Of a stretch of DNA of 64,000 bases, positions 11,128 to 20,746 are shown one piece after another. Within the stretch, counting starts at the first letter, position 1; every line of letters starts with the position of its first letter. The DNA lies in NCBI RefSeq assembly GCF_010111755.1, contig NC_088960.1:992001-1056000 (forward strand). The letters run 5' to 3'. Below the pieces are notes generated by a model that saw only the letters and a program-made list of their open reading frames with translations, was not told where the DNA came from and did no database searches. The stretch is from Nakaseomyces glabratus. Its lineage: Eukaryota; Ascomycota; Saccharomycetes; Saccharomycetales; Saccharomycetaceae. Both the position numbers and the translations under genes were made by a program.

Positions 11128-11751
11128 TTAAGCACTGTATTTGTACTTCATTAAAGATATCTTGGTGTCTTTATTTAGAGCATCTTTCTTATTGGAAGCA
11201 TATACATGTTCTCTTTCCAGAAGTTTCCTCTTAAGCGATGTAGACCACTTGTAGCCAGATAATGTTCCATTGCTGCAAACAACTCTATGGCATGGGATCA
11301 CAATCGCTATATTATTAGACCCTATACCGCTCCCAATAGCTCGGCTACCGTTCTTGATCTTTAGTTTATCCGCTATTTCCTTATAAGTTGTTACTTTACC
11401 ATGTGGAATCTTGACTAGCTCATCCCATATGCGATGTTGCAGAGAAGTACCAAACATATACTCGTAATGCAAGTCCTTGACAATATGGCCTTCCAGCAAT
11501 TTAGTGAATTTGTTCACAGTATCCTGAAACTTCTCGACATGCTCTTGCTCTGACTCTACTTCGATCTGCTTGAAGTTGTAGTGTATGGCGGACTTCTTGG
11601 ACAACTGATTGAAGGCAGTTCTTGCACCTTTCAGAAGCTGTTTCTTGTTCAATCCAAGCGAGGCATACACTAACGCATCCGTCTGTCGCCTTACAAACAC
11701 CAGCGCCGATGTGATATCCGTTACAACAAAACTGTACAGTAGGTCCTCCAT
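11128..11751 (-). CDS. MGT1: O6-methylguanine-DNA methyltransferase
   Basis: A suicide DNA repair protein that moves the methyl group of O6-methylguanine onto its own cysteine. The 207-residue product carries the active-site PCHRV motif at about 153-157, with acceptor Cys154, preceded by the helix-turn-helix region (GKVTTYKEIADKL) and the family GSRAIGSGIGSNN segment. The start is ATG 11751; a TTG one codon earlier is not needed. S. cerevisiae Mgt1 is 188 residues, so the length fits. The adjacent sugar transporter gene of S. cerevisiae (YDL199C) is absent, leaving a gap before GGC1. Confidence 0.96.
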   Translation of the reverse strand: MEDLLYSFVVTDITSALVFVRRQTDALVYASLGLNKKQLLKGARTAFNQLSKKSAIHYNFKQIEVESEQEHVEKFQDTVNKFTKLLEGHIVKDLHYEYMFGTSLQHRIWDELVKIPHGKVTTYKEIADKLKIKNGSRAIGSGIGSNNIAIVIPCHRVVCSNGTLSGYKWSTSLKRKLLEREHVYASNKKDALNKDTKISLMKYKYSA

Positions 11752-12543
11752 CAATGTTCCTGATTATTGAGCTATTAGGCTAGTGTGCGTCTCTGAAGCG
11801 CTGTTGATTTATAAGAAATAGGATGATTGTAACTTGATGCCAAGAGCTAGGTAGCAGGAAATGATGTGCTTACAGGTAAGAGTTGTGACTGTATAAATGA
11901 TTGCTGTTCTGGTACTTTTGCTTAAAAAAAATGCTTGTAGCTTATTTGCAGATCAAAAGAAAAAGTGATCAAAATGTCCTGAATGTCCCTTATAGGTAAA
12001 GTAATGAGGACATCAGAATGTGAAGTTCACCAAGAGTGCCACAATAGCACCCATTGATGGCAGTGTAATAATGCTTCATAGTAGATGCTATATATTTTCG
12101 ATCTGACGCCGACTTGGGTTTTGACTAGTGGTTGTAGGTTGCCATGTATGTCTATATGTATATGCAGATAAAGATATCGGGGAACAAGTGTGAGTCCTGG
12201 CACGCCTAAGAAAACAACTTAGCTGTTCTTCACTTCATATTGTTACAAAAGAGAAAGTCTAAAATAAATTATACTAAATACATGAGTTATGGATTATAAT
12301 CTTGGTCTGGATACTGTCTCATCGGCATAGCTAAATTAAAGAATGAAACGAAGTATTTGGTGTTTGATGAAAATTAAAGACAAACAATGCAAAGGGTGAT
12401 TAAAAACCCAAATTGAAATGGCAGAAGAGAGAGGTACCTTATATGTATCTCAAATGTAGATTGCCACTGCAGGGGGAGTAAACTTGTTTTCGCTATAGGT
12501 CATAAAAAAAGGATCAAATAATGTAGTATTCAATTATTCCTGA
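11752..12543. other. Intergenic, MGT1 promoter and GGC1 3' flank
   Basis: About 790 bases where S. cerevisiae has YDL199C, a sugar-transporter family gene. No remnant frame of that gene is visible, so it appears lost. No other feature was recognised. Confidence 0.55.
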
Positions 12544-13446
12544 TCATTTTTTCAACATGTTATCGAACATTGGAATCAATGATTGTGCAAGTGCGAAGGA
12601 GAAGACCAACTTAGGGCCAGTGGTCAACAGTTTTGGGGTCAAACCCTTGAAGAAAGCGGTGAAACCTTCGTTCTTCAAAGTATTCTTGACGATCTTGAAA
12701 CCACTCTCTGGGTTGTCGAAGTTTCTGTTTTGGATTCTGGTCTTGATGACATCTAATGGTGCTGAGACAATTAGAGATGCGGAGGCACCCACTATGGAAC
12801 TAATGAAGTTCTGAGACCAGGTGGCCTGGGAGTAGTCCTGCAAGCCCAGGATGTACTCCTTGGCGAAGGCGTTACCACCGAAAAGAGCGAAGGAACCTGG
12901 CGCGTTTCTAGCGGCGGTCCAGCCCCACCCTCTGTACAGGTTGAAGATACCCTCATCCTTCAGGATCTTAAGGAACCCTCTTCCTTTGAATGCTTCAGGG
13001 TTGGTTTGTCTCTTAATCTTCAGCACGTCCAATGGCAACAGCACGATCTCACCGATACCGATCAGAGACCCGGCTGTGGCAGATCTCAGGGCTTTACCGG
13101 TCTTGTCACCGAATGCGCTGTCGAAGTCCTTCTTGAAGTGCTTGTTCAAGAACTCGTTGGCGAACGGCTGACCACCGTACTTGTACACTCTTTGCAAGAT
13201 CTTGTACACGGCAGCGTAGCCCAAACCTGGGAACAAAGTGAAGACCCTCTTGCCGAACGCCTCAGCGGCGTGGTCACGGAATATGACGGAGTTCAATTGC
13301 GCACCGCTGGTGATCTTTGTGTGGTTCGACATCAGTCTCTTCGAGATGGTGTCCACCGGGTGGAACACACCTATCTCCAGTATACCCGCAGATGCACTGC
13401 CCAGCAACCTCGCAACACCACTCTGCTTCCTGTCGTTATGAGCCAT
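12544..13446 (-). CDS. GGC1: Mitochondrial GTP/GDP carrier
   Basis: An inner-membrane carrier that exchanges matrix GDP for cytosolic GTP; loss in S. cerevisiae disturbs mitochondrial DNA maintenance and iron homeostasis. The 300-residue product has the threefold carrier repeat with signatures HPVDTISKR (about 28-36), LPLDVLKIKR (about 137-146) and APLDVIKTR (about 231-239), and six expected membrane helices. The C-terminal GLTPKLLTTGPKLVFSFALA segment is typical of the Ggc1 branch. The ATG at 13446 gives the usual length. It matches YDL198C in order and strand and is divergent from TPS1. Confidence 0.96.
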   Translation of the reverse strand: MAHNDRKQSGVARLLGSASAGILEIGVFHPVDTISKRLMSNHTKITSGAQLNSVIFRDHAAEAFGKRVFTLFPGLGYAAVYKILQRVYKYGGQPFANEFLNKHFKKDFDSAFGDKTGKALRSATAGSLIGIGEIVLLPLDVLKIKRQTNPEAFKGRGFLKILKDEGIFNLYRGWGWTAARNAPGSFALFGGNAFAKEYILGLQDYSQATWSQNFISSIVGASASLIVSAPLDVIKTRIQNRNFDNPESGFKIVKNTLKNEGFTAFFKGLTPKLLTTGPKLVFSFALAQSLIPMFDNMLKK

Positions 13447-13820
13447 TTCCTAGTTGTACAAGCGTTATTTCTATAGAATCCGACTTTGTTCTTCCTTGGA
13501 GAGGGGGGGGGTAGAGTTCGCTATCTTATAGAGATGTAGCTTGACAAAGGTTCATTGTATTATATACTGTATATTGCTAGGTGACCTGGGGGATCCTTTG
13601 ACGAGTTGATCTTCAAAGCTTTGGACAAATTCCTCGAGCGTTGTTTCGCTCGCTTCCAGCTTCCGTAATCACCACCACTGTTTCCCTGATTCAAACAGCC
13701 CCACCATGATAAACCCACCTCGCTTGCACCTACCCTCCCAGAGGGAACCACCTCGCTTGCGACTTCCATTTTCCCATCGTTGGTTCCTGTGTCACTATAT
13801 ACAGTACCATGTGATATTTA

Positions 13821-13877
13821 CAAAGTGATATGAACACCTGACCTCCACCTTGCAAAGTGATATAATCACCTGACCTC
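13821..13877. repeat. 25-bp direct repeat, two copies (23/25 identical)
   Basis: Copies at 13821-13845 and 13853-13877 share CAAAGTGATAT and CACCTGACCTC and differ at two of the three bases between. The period is 32 bp. A shorter repeat, CACCTCGCTTGC, occurs twice just upstream (about 13709 and 13750). This may be a duplicated regulatory site in the GGC1/TPS1 promoter. Confidence 0.8.
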
Positions 13878-14100
13878 AAAAACCCATTTCTTTGGGTGGT
13901 TTTACCCGGACAATCTTGCCCCACCATATTTCGATGGTTTTTTGTTATCTCCTTGACCCCTCTCTCTTGCCTAACCCCCCCCCAGGTTTGTATTAAATTA
14001 GTGTAACCCCCCCCCCTTGAAATTTTTCATAATCATATATAAATGGTTTAAAGACTTGAAACAATCTGCAATTGCCTCAATTGTTGTGAAAAACTGTAAA

Positions 14101-14136
14101 CTGTAATAACTGTTATAACTGTTATAACTGTAATAA
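14101..14136. repeat. Four 9-bp tandem repeats in the TPS1 leader
   Basis: CTGTAATAA, CTGTTATAA, CTGTTATAA, CTGTAATAA run head to tail and end 20 bp before the TPS1 ATG, so they are probably in the 5' untranslated region. Confidence 0.85.
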
Positions 14137-14156
14137 CTGCAATATAACAAAGGACA

Positions 14157-15632
14157 ATGACACAGATTGATAAGAAAGAAGTATCAGGAAACATTATTGT
14201 TGTTTCCAACAGATTGCCAGTGACCATCTCGAAGGATGACACTGGGAAGTACCAGTACAAGATGTCCTCTGGAGGGCTGGTTACTGCTTTACAAGGTCTG
14301 AAGAAGACCGCTACGTTCAAGTGGTATGGGTGGCCCGGTCTAGAGATCCCTGACGATGAGAAAGAGCAAGTCAAGCAGGACTTGCTCGAGCAATTCAACG
14401 CTGTGCCTGTGTTTTTGAGCGACGAGGTCGCTGACTTGCACTACAACGGGTTCAGTAACTCTATCCTGTGGCCTCTGTTCCACTACCACCCGGGTGAGAT
14501 CAATTTCGATGAGAACGCCTGGCTGGCTTACAACGAGGCCAACAGGGCCTTCGCCGAGGTCATCTTCGAGACCATGCAGGACGACGACTTGATATGGGTC
14601 CACGACTACCACTTGATGCTGCTGCCCCAGATGCTGCAGGAGGAGATCACCAAGCGTAAGCTGAGGAACGTCAAGCTGGGCTGGTTCCTGCACACGCCGT
14701 TCCCTTCCTCCGAGATCTACAGAATCCTGCCTGTCAGACAGGAGATCCTGAGAGGTGTGCTGAGCTGCGACCTCCTCGGCTTCCACACTTACGACTACGC
14801 GCGCCACTTCCTGTCCTCCGTCCAGAGAGTCCTGAACGTCAACACTCTGCCCAACGGTGTCGAGTACCAAGGCAGGTTCGTCAACGTCGGTGCCTTCCCT
14901 ATCGGTATCGACGTCTCCACCTTCCAGGACGGCCTCTTGAAACAACAGGTCAAGGACAGAATAAGCCAGTTGAAGGAGACGTTCAAGGGACAGAAAATCA
15001 TCATCGGTGTCGACAGACTGGACTACATCAAGGGTGTCCCACAGAAACTGCACGCCATGGAGGTCTTCCTAAGCGAACACCCAGAGTGGAGAGGCAAAGT
15101 CGTCCTGGTGCAGGTAGCTGTCCCAAGCAGAGGCGACGTCGAGGAGTACCAGTACTTGAGATCAGTCGTCAACGAGCTGGTCGGAAGAATCAACGGCCAA
15201 TTCGGTACCGCAGAGTTCGTCCCAATCCACTTCATGCACAAGAGTGTTCCTTTCGAAGAATTGATCTCCCTGTACGCAGTCAGCGACGTCTGTTTGGTCT
15301 CTTCCACAAGAGACGGTATGAACTTGGTCTCTTACGAATACATTGCCTGCCAAGAAGAAACAAAGGGCTCCCTGATCCTGAGTGAATTCGCTGGTGCAGC
15401 CCAATCCTTGAACGGTGCCATCATCGTCAACCCATGGAACATCGACGAAATGTCCGACGCCATCAACGAAGCCTTAACCTTGCCAGAAGTCAAGAGAGAA
15501 GTCAACTGGGAAAAATTGTTTAAGTACATCTCAAAGTACACTTCCGCCTTCTGGGGTGAGAACTTTGTCCACGAACTGTACAACACTTCTTCAAGCAGCG
15601 GTAGCATAAAATCCTCCGAGGAAAAGCACTGA
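14157..15632 (+). CDS. TPS1: Trehalose-6-phosphate synthase catalytic subunit
   Basis: Transfers glucose from UDP-glucose to glucose-6-phosphate to make trehalose-6-phosphate, the first step of trehalose synthesis, and restrains hexokinase at the entry to glycolysis. The 491-residue protein is a GT20 glycosyltransferase. VVSNRLPVTI near the N-terminus, HDYHLMLLPQML at about 149-160, DRLDYIKGVPQKL at about 285-297 and TRDGMNLVSYEY at about 383-394 form the sugar-nucleotide and acceptor sites. It lacks the C-terminal phosphatase-like domain of Tps2, as expected. Codon use is strongly biased, as for an abundant protein. Upstream CCCCT elements suggest stress induction. PTC4 follows as in S. cerevisiae (YBR126C, YBR125C). 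Confidence 0.98.
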   Translation: MTQIDKKEVSGNIIVVSNRLPVTISKDDTGKYQYKMSSGGLVTALQGLKKTATFKWYGWPGLEIPDDEKEQVKQDLLEQFNAVPVFLSDEVADLHYNGFSNSILWPLFHYHPGEINFDENAWLAYNEANRAFAEVIFETMQDDDLIWVHDYHLMLLPQMLQEEITKRKLRNVKLGWFLHTPFPSSEIYRILPVRQEILRGVLSCDLLGFHTYDYARHFLSSVQRVLNVNTLPNGVEYQGRFVNVGAFPIGIDVSTFQDGLLKQQVKDRISQLKETFKGQKIIIGVDRLDYIKGVPQKLHAMEVFLSEHPEWRGKVVLVQVAVPSRGDVEEYQYLRSVVNELVGRINGQFGTAEFVPIHFMHKSVPFEELISLYAVSDVCLVSSTRDGMNLVSYEYIACQEETKGSLILSEFAGAAQSLNGAIIVNPWNIDEMSDAINEALTLPEVKREVNWEKLFKYISKYTSAFWGENFVHELYNTSSSSGSIKSSEEKH

Positions 15633-16546
15633 TCCAAAACAGATATGAACAAAGAAAAAAAAAACTTCACAGACACCATTATTCCATAAGTCCTTTGATC
15701 GATATCTAATTTCAAATTCATATTCAGAGTTAACAAGTTCCTCATCTACCAAACGTTGAACTAGGTGTTATTCGTTACCATGTGAGTAAATACATCAAAC
15801 GCAAGTTAAAAACAATTACCATTTTACGACTTTTATACACAACTAATATATTTAAAAGATGTTAGAAAATCCCAACGGTGCCTAGCTTGGTCGCCTGGCA
15901 GATTGGACGTTCTTATATATCGAGATATACCGTTATATACTTGAAATGATATATGCTAAGAATACAAGCAACTAGAACTATTAAAATAGTATAGCTATCC
16001 TATGATCCTATAAGGTACATGTCATTGGACACGTAATGATTAAGAAAAGCCCAATATTCATATGGGGTTTTTTCCCGGGCCGAGCTGTAGTGCCCCGGGA
16101 GACCTGAAATCGAAGAGGTCATCTATAACTATAACTACTAAACGATGCACTCTTTTCTGGTCTGTCGCTTGGAATGAGCCTCTAGTTGGCAGGTCTTGCG
16201 TCTCATCAGCGGTACCAATTGCCATTTACTATTGCCAGTTGTCATTTACCCACTTCCCCCAGCAGAACGCTTGCTTTCAACAGATCGAGAGCCGGATAAC
16301 AACAGGAGCCCTTTCTGTGCAGAAAACATAAATTGATAACATCTCGACGGCAATCCCTTGGAGAGTGTTGATTTTAACTCAATTGTTGCAGTAGTAACGC
16401 TTAGAATTCATTCTGGTCCTACTTTGCGTACCATTCACATCAGAGGTCCAAAAGCATAAAAAAGGGTTGGCTATTGGAAACGACGTTGCCAGATTGACTT
16501 CATTGTACCGTACTATATTCACGAAACACACTATTAGATAACAACA
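15633..16546. other. Intergenic, TPS1 to PTC4
   Basis: About 910 bases. It contains an inverted repeat around two CCCGGG hexamers at 16073-16100. An 89-codon frame at 16062-16331 lies in this GC-richer part but resembles nothing known and is not called. No RNA gene was found. Confidence 0.55.
16073..16100. repeat. Inverted repeat TCCCGGG ... CCCGGGA
   Basis: Arms of 7 bp at 16073-16079 and 16094-16100 enclose a 14-base loop. It could be a dimeric protein site or a hairpin about 450 bp upstream of PTC4. Function unknown. Confidence 0.6.
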
Positions 16547-17770
16547 ATGGGTCAATTACTATCTCACCCTTTGACTGAAAAGACCATAGAGTATAATGAC
16601 TACAAGACGAAATCTTCGGCCGCTGGTTCGGTGCCTAGATTTTATAACTGTGTGGGATCCATGCAAGGCTATCGATTGAGTCAGGAAGATGCACATAAAG
16701 TACAAAATGAGGACACTATCCTCAGAGTAAGATTTTTCAATCCATTCACTGGTAAACATGAAAAGATGATGATTTCAATGTTTGCAGTGTTTGATGGCCA
16801 CGGAGGTGACAGTTGCTCGAAGTTTCTCAGTGGGACTTCTAACCCACACTTGAGAGCTGGTTTAGCTAAGTGGGTTGTATACTCTTTTGAAAACCATAGA
16901 TATGGGGCTAAGAAAAATATATCTTCCGTTGACAATGGAGGTGCTAATAACTACACCAATACACCAAATAATTCAATAAATGGTAGCAATGCCGATAACT
17001 CAACGTCTTACACAAGGCATTTTAGGACTATGGAAGGTCTAATATCACAGATAATTAAAGATGCCTATATAAAACAGGATCAAGAACTTCATCAACATTT
17101 TGCCAATAGCGCATGTGGGTCAACCGCGGTGGTGGCATTGATTATAAATGGTACAATGTTATATGTTGCCAATTGCGGCGATTCAAGGTGTATCTTATCT
17201 TCAAAGGCGAGGGGTATTAAAACAATGTCTTACGATCACAAACCACAAAATATTGGTGAATTAATTAGAATTAATGATAATGGCGGTACTGTGTCTTTGG
17301 GAAGAGTGGGAGGAGTATTGGCTTTAAGTAGAGCCTTTAGTGATTTCCAGTTTAAAAGAGGTGTCGTATACAAAAATACTAACCCGATGAGAATTTCCGC
17401 TAATGGAAATCACAACTCCCCAACACCACCTCAAGAAGCTCAGGTTTCAGTTGAACCAGACGTCTTGATGCATAAGTTAGACTTCAATAAAGATGAATTC
17501 CTTGTGCTGGCATGTGATGGGATATGGGATATATATAATAATACGAGGTTAATACAGTTCATCAAATATCATTTAATGCAGGGTATGAAGCTAGATGGTA
17601 TTATGACGAAATTATTAGATCATGGAATTGCACAAGCAAATAGCAGCACAGGTGTCGGATTCGATAATATGACTGCTATTGTAGTTGTGTTAAATAGACC
17701 AGATGAGTCACTACATGACTGGATGAATAAAATGAAACTCAGACTAGAACGAGAGAAAGGCATAATTTAA
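16547..17770 (+). CDS. PTC4: Type 2C protein phosphatase Ptc4
   Basis: A metal-dependent Ser/Thr phosphatase of the PP2C family, related to S. cerevisiae Ptc4 (YBR125C, 393 residues). The 407-residue product shows QEDAH (46-50), VFDGHGG (81-87), ANCGDSRC (about 209-216) and ACDGIWD (about 321-327), which supply the aspartates that bind the two catalytic metal ions. An Asn/Ser-rich insertion lies at about 123-160. The second residue is glycine (MGQLLS), so N-terminal myristoylation is possible. In S. cerevisiae the paralogues act on MAP kinase pathways; the specific substrate of Ptc4 is poorly defined. Order and strand relative to TPS1 agree with S. cerevisiae. Confidence 0.95.
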   Translation: MGQLLSHPLTEKTIEYNDYKTKSSAAGSVPRFYNCVGSMQGYRLSQEDAHKVQNEDTILRVRFFNPFTGKHEKMMISMFAVFDGHGGDSCSKFLSGTSNPHLRAGLAKWVVYSFENHRYGAKKNISSVDNGGANNYTNTPNNSINGSNADNSTSYTRHFRTMEGLISQIIKDAYIKQDQELHQHFANSACGSTAVVALIINGTMLYVANCGDSRCILSSKARGIKTMSYDHKPQNIGELIRINDNGGTVSLGRVGGVLALSRAFSDFQFKRGVVYKNTNPMRISANGNHNSPTPPQEAQVSVEPDVLMHKLDFNKDEFLVLACDGIWDIYNNTRLIQFIKYHLMQGMKLDGIMTKLLDHGIAQANSSTGVGFDNMTAIVVVLNRPDESLHDWMNKMKLRLEREKGII

Positions 17771-18046
17771 TTTCAACAATGATACAAAATAAGTTAGCAT
17801 AAACAGAGTAAATTTGATTTTTGCATATTCACCTATCTGACATGATAATCCATCAATTATAAAATGGGAACTTGCAGAAACCAAGAACCCTTGATCTTCA
17901 TTGCATTTTTGACATGAATAGCTTAATTAACAATTATTTACAGGTGCAAAGGCGGACCTTCTCATGCATATATACATACATAACGTTTCTAAGTTAGTGT
18001 CTATTTTGGTCAATGTTAAAAACTAGGTTTATACTTTCATCCAACA

Positions 18047-18580
18047 TCATTTTTTATCTTTCTTTTTCTTTTGGGCTAGCTTACCAGTCTTTATCTGCTT
18101 AGAACTATCATCAAGTAACGACAAATAATCATCAACACCAAAGGCATCTTCTTCGACATCTTTCTTGACTTCCTTTTTGTCCTCAGTTTTTGTTTCTTTG
18201 CTAGATTTGACTTCCTTCTCTTCTGCTTTTGTATCGACAGCATCGTCCACTGAAAATATGGAACTGTACTTTTGTTTGAATTTATCTTTACTACCACCAG
18301 AATTTACATCTATCACCACCAAATCATCTCTACTTGGGTTCCAGAGTGGGTTATTCCTTTGATCAGAAATTAGACGAAATTCGTCCTTTGGGAACTGGGA
18401 TCTTCTCGAAATGACAGAGCCATCACTTAACTCAACCTTGACATTGAACTGATGGTATATAGCAGGTCTAGCTTTTCCGGGACGTATCTTTTTCAATGGT
18501 CTCCTTGGAAGAGAGATTTTTGTAGCATTTGGATGACCACCTGTTGAGGCTAGCCTCTTCCATATTAAATTTCTCAGCAT
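18047..18580 (-). CDS. MRPL36: Mitochondrial large-subunit ribosomal protein MrpL36 (bL31m)
   Basis: A 177-residue protein matching yeast MrpL36 in length and sequence. A basic presequence ([12 protein letters not shown]) leads into the L31-like core with the [22 protein letters not shown] segment (about 34-55). The C-terminal third is a charged, Lys/Glu-rich tail ending in KKKKDKK. It works in the mitochondrial ribosome. Its order and strand relative to TPS1 and PTC4 differ from S. cerevisiae: with TFC1 it forms a two-gene block in inverted orientation. Confidence 0.95.
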   Translation of the reverse strand: MLRNLIWKRLASTGGHPNATKISLPRRPLKKIRPGKARPAIYHQFNVKVELSDGSVISRRSQFPKDEFRLISDQRNNPLWNPSRDDLVVIDVNSGGSKDKFKQKYSSIFSVDDAVDTKAEEKEVKSSKETKTEDKKEVKKDVEEDAFGVDDYLSLLDDSSKQIKTGKLAQKKKKDKK

Positions 18581-18841
18581 TGGTCTTAATGTGATAGTAG
18601 TAGTGTTTGTAGTGCTTAATTGACTAATTCTTGCTTCTTATCCACATGTGTACTCAGTTAATGTTAGTAGTGAACATGGTCATTTCTATAGCTTTTAAGT
18701 CAATTCTACGATTCCAGGTCATCATGATTACCGTAACTTCGAAGAAGAGTTCGTGAATAGTTACTATAGTAGTATCCTTCGGCATAGTTTAAGAGTATTG
18801 CATATTGAGTTGTTAATTTTATTTATCGAAATTATGAATAT

Positions 18842-20746
18842 CTAGTCATATAATTTTGCAATATTGACAAGGCCACTAAGATCTCTTGAGTATTTGTCGG
18901 CAAGTTCTGGATCAAGACGCCGTATCTTTCCAATAATGTCCTGGAAAGTAGCATTATTTACATCGAAATCATCTTCAGGCTCATCTTGTTCATCATCAGA
19001 AATATCTTTCATTACGCTAACTTTCATATTATCTGATTCAGCATCTTCCTTCTCTTGTAATGTTTCTTCATCTTCACCAGCTTCAACACCATTGTTTTCT
19101 TCATCGTCATCCTGCGTGATATCATCAGGGTTTTTGTCTCTATCCATATTGGTATCTCCATCCACATCAGTGTTCTCACCGTTATTGTTCATCATAGATT
19201 CTTTGAAGAACAGCATGCTCTTGAAATACTTCAGTTTATATTTATTGAATTCATATCTTCCTTGAACCATACAGCCCAATTCATACTTAACAATCCTCCT
19301 GATTTTTGCGAGATCTAGTGCCGTAAACCAGCCAGTGACTTCATTAGGTTTGTCTAAGTATTCTACCTTTTCGTAAACTTCGGCTATATTTGGTTCATCT
19401 AGAAGTAAGTCGATCTGAAGCATCAGGTACCACGGTATCCTAGTACCATCAAATCTGAACCTGCTATCAATACCATCTTTTGTATCAGATTCAAATACCA
19501 ATGGAGGAGGCTTGGGTATATTCTTTCTGACAGTTGCTGATTCTAGTAATTTCCTTTCTATCTTGAAGTATTCCGTTTGATACTTCGCATACTCGCTAGA
19601 TGATCTGGGATCAACTCCAAATTTGATATATGTATTCCTCCAGGGACCCATTGTAAATCTGTAAGATAGCAGAGCTAGCGCAATCTTTAATGTATGATAA
19701 ACATTTTTTGGAATCAGACCATCTAGATGTCTTTTAACCCAAATTGGTCTTTTTTCAAATAGCGACCTTAGAATGGCAAGGCATTCTTCTAGAGCTTCAA
19801 AGAATTTCGATTCTTTCTTAGTACCTGGATATACACCTGACTGTTTAGCCTGGTTGTAGATCTCTAGTAATTTATCCTGAGGTTCCACTGGTACTTTCAG
19901 TTCGGGGCTCATATCATGTACAAACAACTGGTAGTTTTTCAAATAGGAGCCCTTCACCTCATGGTCACCGTTTTCTTTCTTGACTGCAAAGGGATTACCT
20001 TTGTATTTGTATTGTAAAGGGTAACCTACCATAGAGAACCTAGGTGGTGGTGGTAATTGAAAATCGCAGTTAGGTGACTTAACCGATCTGTCCAATATGA
20101 TGTTATTAATGTTATCCTGTGGTCTGCTATCATTATCTGGTACGGAATCTATGAACTTCTTGATATTTTGCCAATCCAAGGAACCAAAACTCTTTTGAAA
20201 CTCTCTCGCGGCCGGTACGTTATCCAGTATGACTTGGAAATCAGACATTTCTCTGAATTTAATGGTATTATTTACCACTGCCACAGGCGTGGCACACACA
20301 TCTTTACTATCCAGTGATCTCAATGCCTTTGCAACATCGTTTCCATTCTTCTCCAAAGTACCTTCAGGCATGGTAATCTTCAGCACTATAGAGTCATCTC
20401 TGAAGGGCACACGCTTGCCAATTATCGGGTGTTCATTGAAAAAAGGTTTGCGTGCACTAGAGGTGGCGTCGTCCCAGGGATCCACCGGAGATAACCCATT
20501 ATTCAAGAAAAGCTCTAGGCCTTTGTCCGTCACTGATGGCTCTGTAGAGTTATCCAGCGCTTGTTTCACGTCCTCTATCCCTCCGCACATCTCAATTGCC
20601 CTGACAATGCTGTGCTTCTTCGTTGAGATCGCCAGCGGGAACTCTACACTAGATATGCGCGGCAGGTCCAGAGTATGGTACCTGGCGTACTTGCTAGACA
20701 CGGCCTGCGACACGTCCTCCATGGCCGGGGTATCGTTGGACTCCAT
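18842..20746 (-). CDS. TFC1: TFIIIC subunit Tfc1 (tau95)
   Basis: Tau95 is a subunit of the RNA polymerase III factor TFIIIC and helps bind the A box of tRNA genes. The 634-residue product agrees with S. cerevisiae Tfc1 (649). Its N-terminal region (LDLPRISSVEFPLAI, about 27-41) forms the triple-barrel domain that dimerises with Tfc7, the central KRPIWVKRHLDGLIP region is the winged-helix DNA-binding part, and the tail has a long acidic stretch (about 525-600). The start ATG at 20746 is clear. MRPL36 follows on the same strand after about 260 bp. Confidence 0.97.
   Translation of the reverse strand: MESNDTPAMEDVSQAVSSKYARYHTLDLPRISSVEFPLAISTKKHSIVRAIEMCGGIEDVKQALDNSTEPSVTDKGLELFLNNGLSPVDPWDDATSSARKPFFNEHPIIGKRVPFRDDSIVLKITMPEGTLEKNGNDVAKALRSLDSKDVCATPVAVVNNTIKFREMSDFQVILDNVPAAREFQKSFGSLDWQNIKKFIDSVPDNDSRPQDNINNIILDRSVKSPNCDFQLPPPPRFSMVGYPLQYKYKGNPFAVKKENGDHEVKGSYLKNYQLFVHDMSPELKVPVEPQDKLLEIYNQAKQSGVYPGTKKESKFFEALEECLAILRSLFEKRPIWVKRHLDGLIPKNVYHTLKIALALLSYRFTMGPWRNTYIKFGVDPRSSSEYAKYQTEYFKIERKLLESATVRKNIPKPPPLVFESDTKDGIDSRFRFDGTRIPWYLMLQIDLLLDEPNIAEVYEKVEYLDKPNEVTGWFTALDLAKIRRIVKYELGCMVQGRYEFNKYKLKYFKSMLFFKESMMNNNGENTDVDGDTNMDRDKNPDDITQDDDEENNGVEAGEDEETLQEKEDAESDNMKVSVMKDISDDEQDEPEDDFDVNNATFQDIIGKIRRLDPELADKYSRDLSGLVNIAKLYD

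Larger units (their letters stand above)
13447..14156. other. Divergent promoter region, GGC1 / TPS1
   Basis: About 710 bases spanning a synteny join between the YDL and YBR blocks. It contains a 25-bp direct repeat (13821-13877), homopolymer C tracts near 13976 and 14007, two CCCCT stress elements (13957-13961 and 14013-14017), and a 9-bp tandem repeat just before TPS1. The CCCCT sites fit Msn2/Msn4 control of TPS1. Confidence 0.6.
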
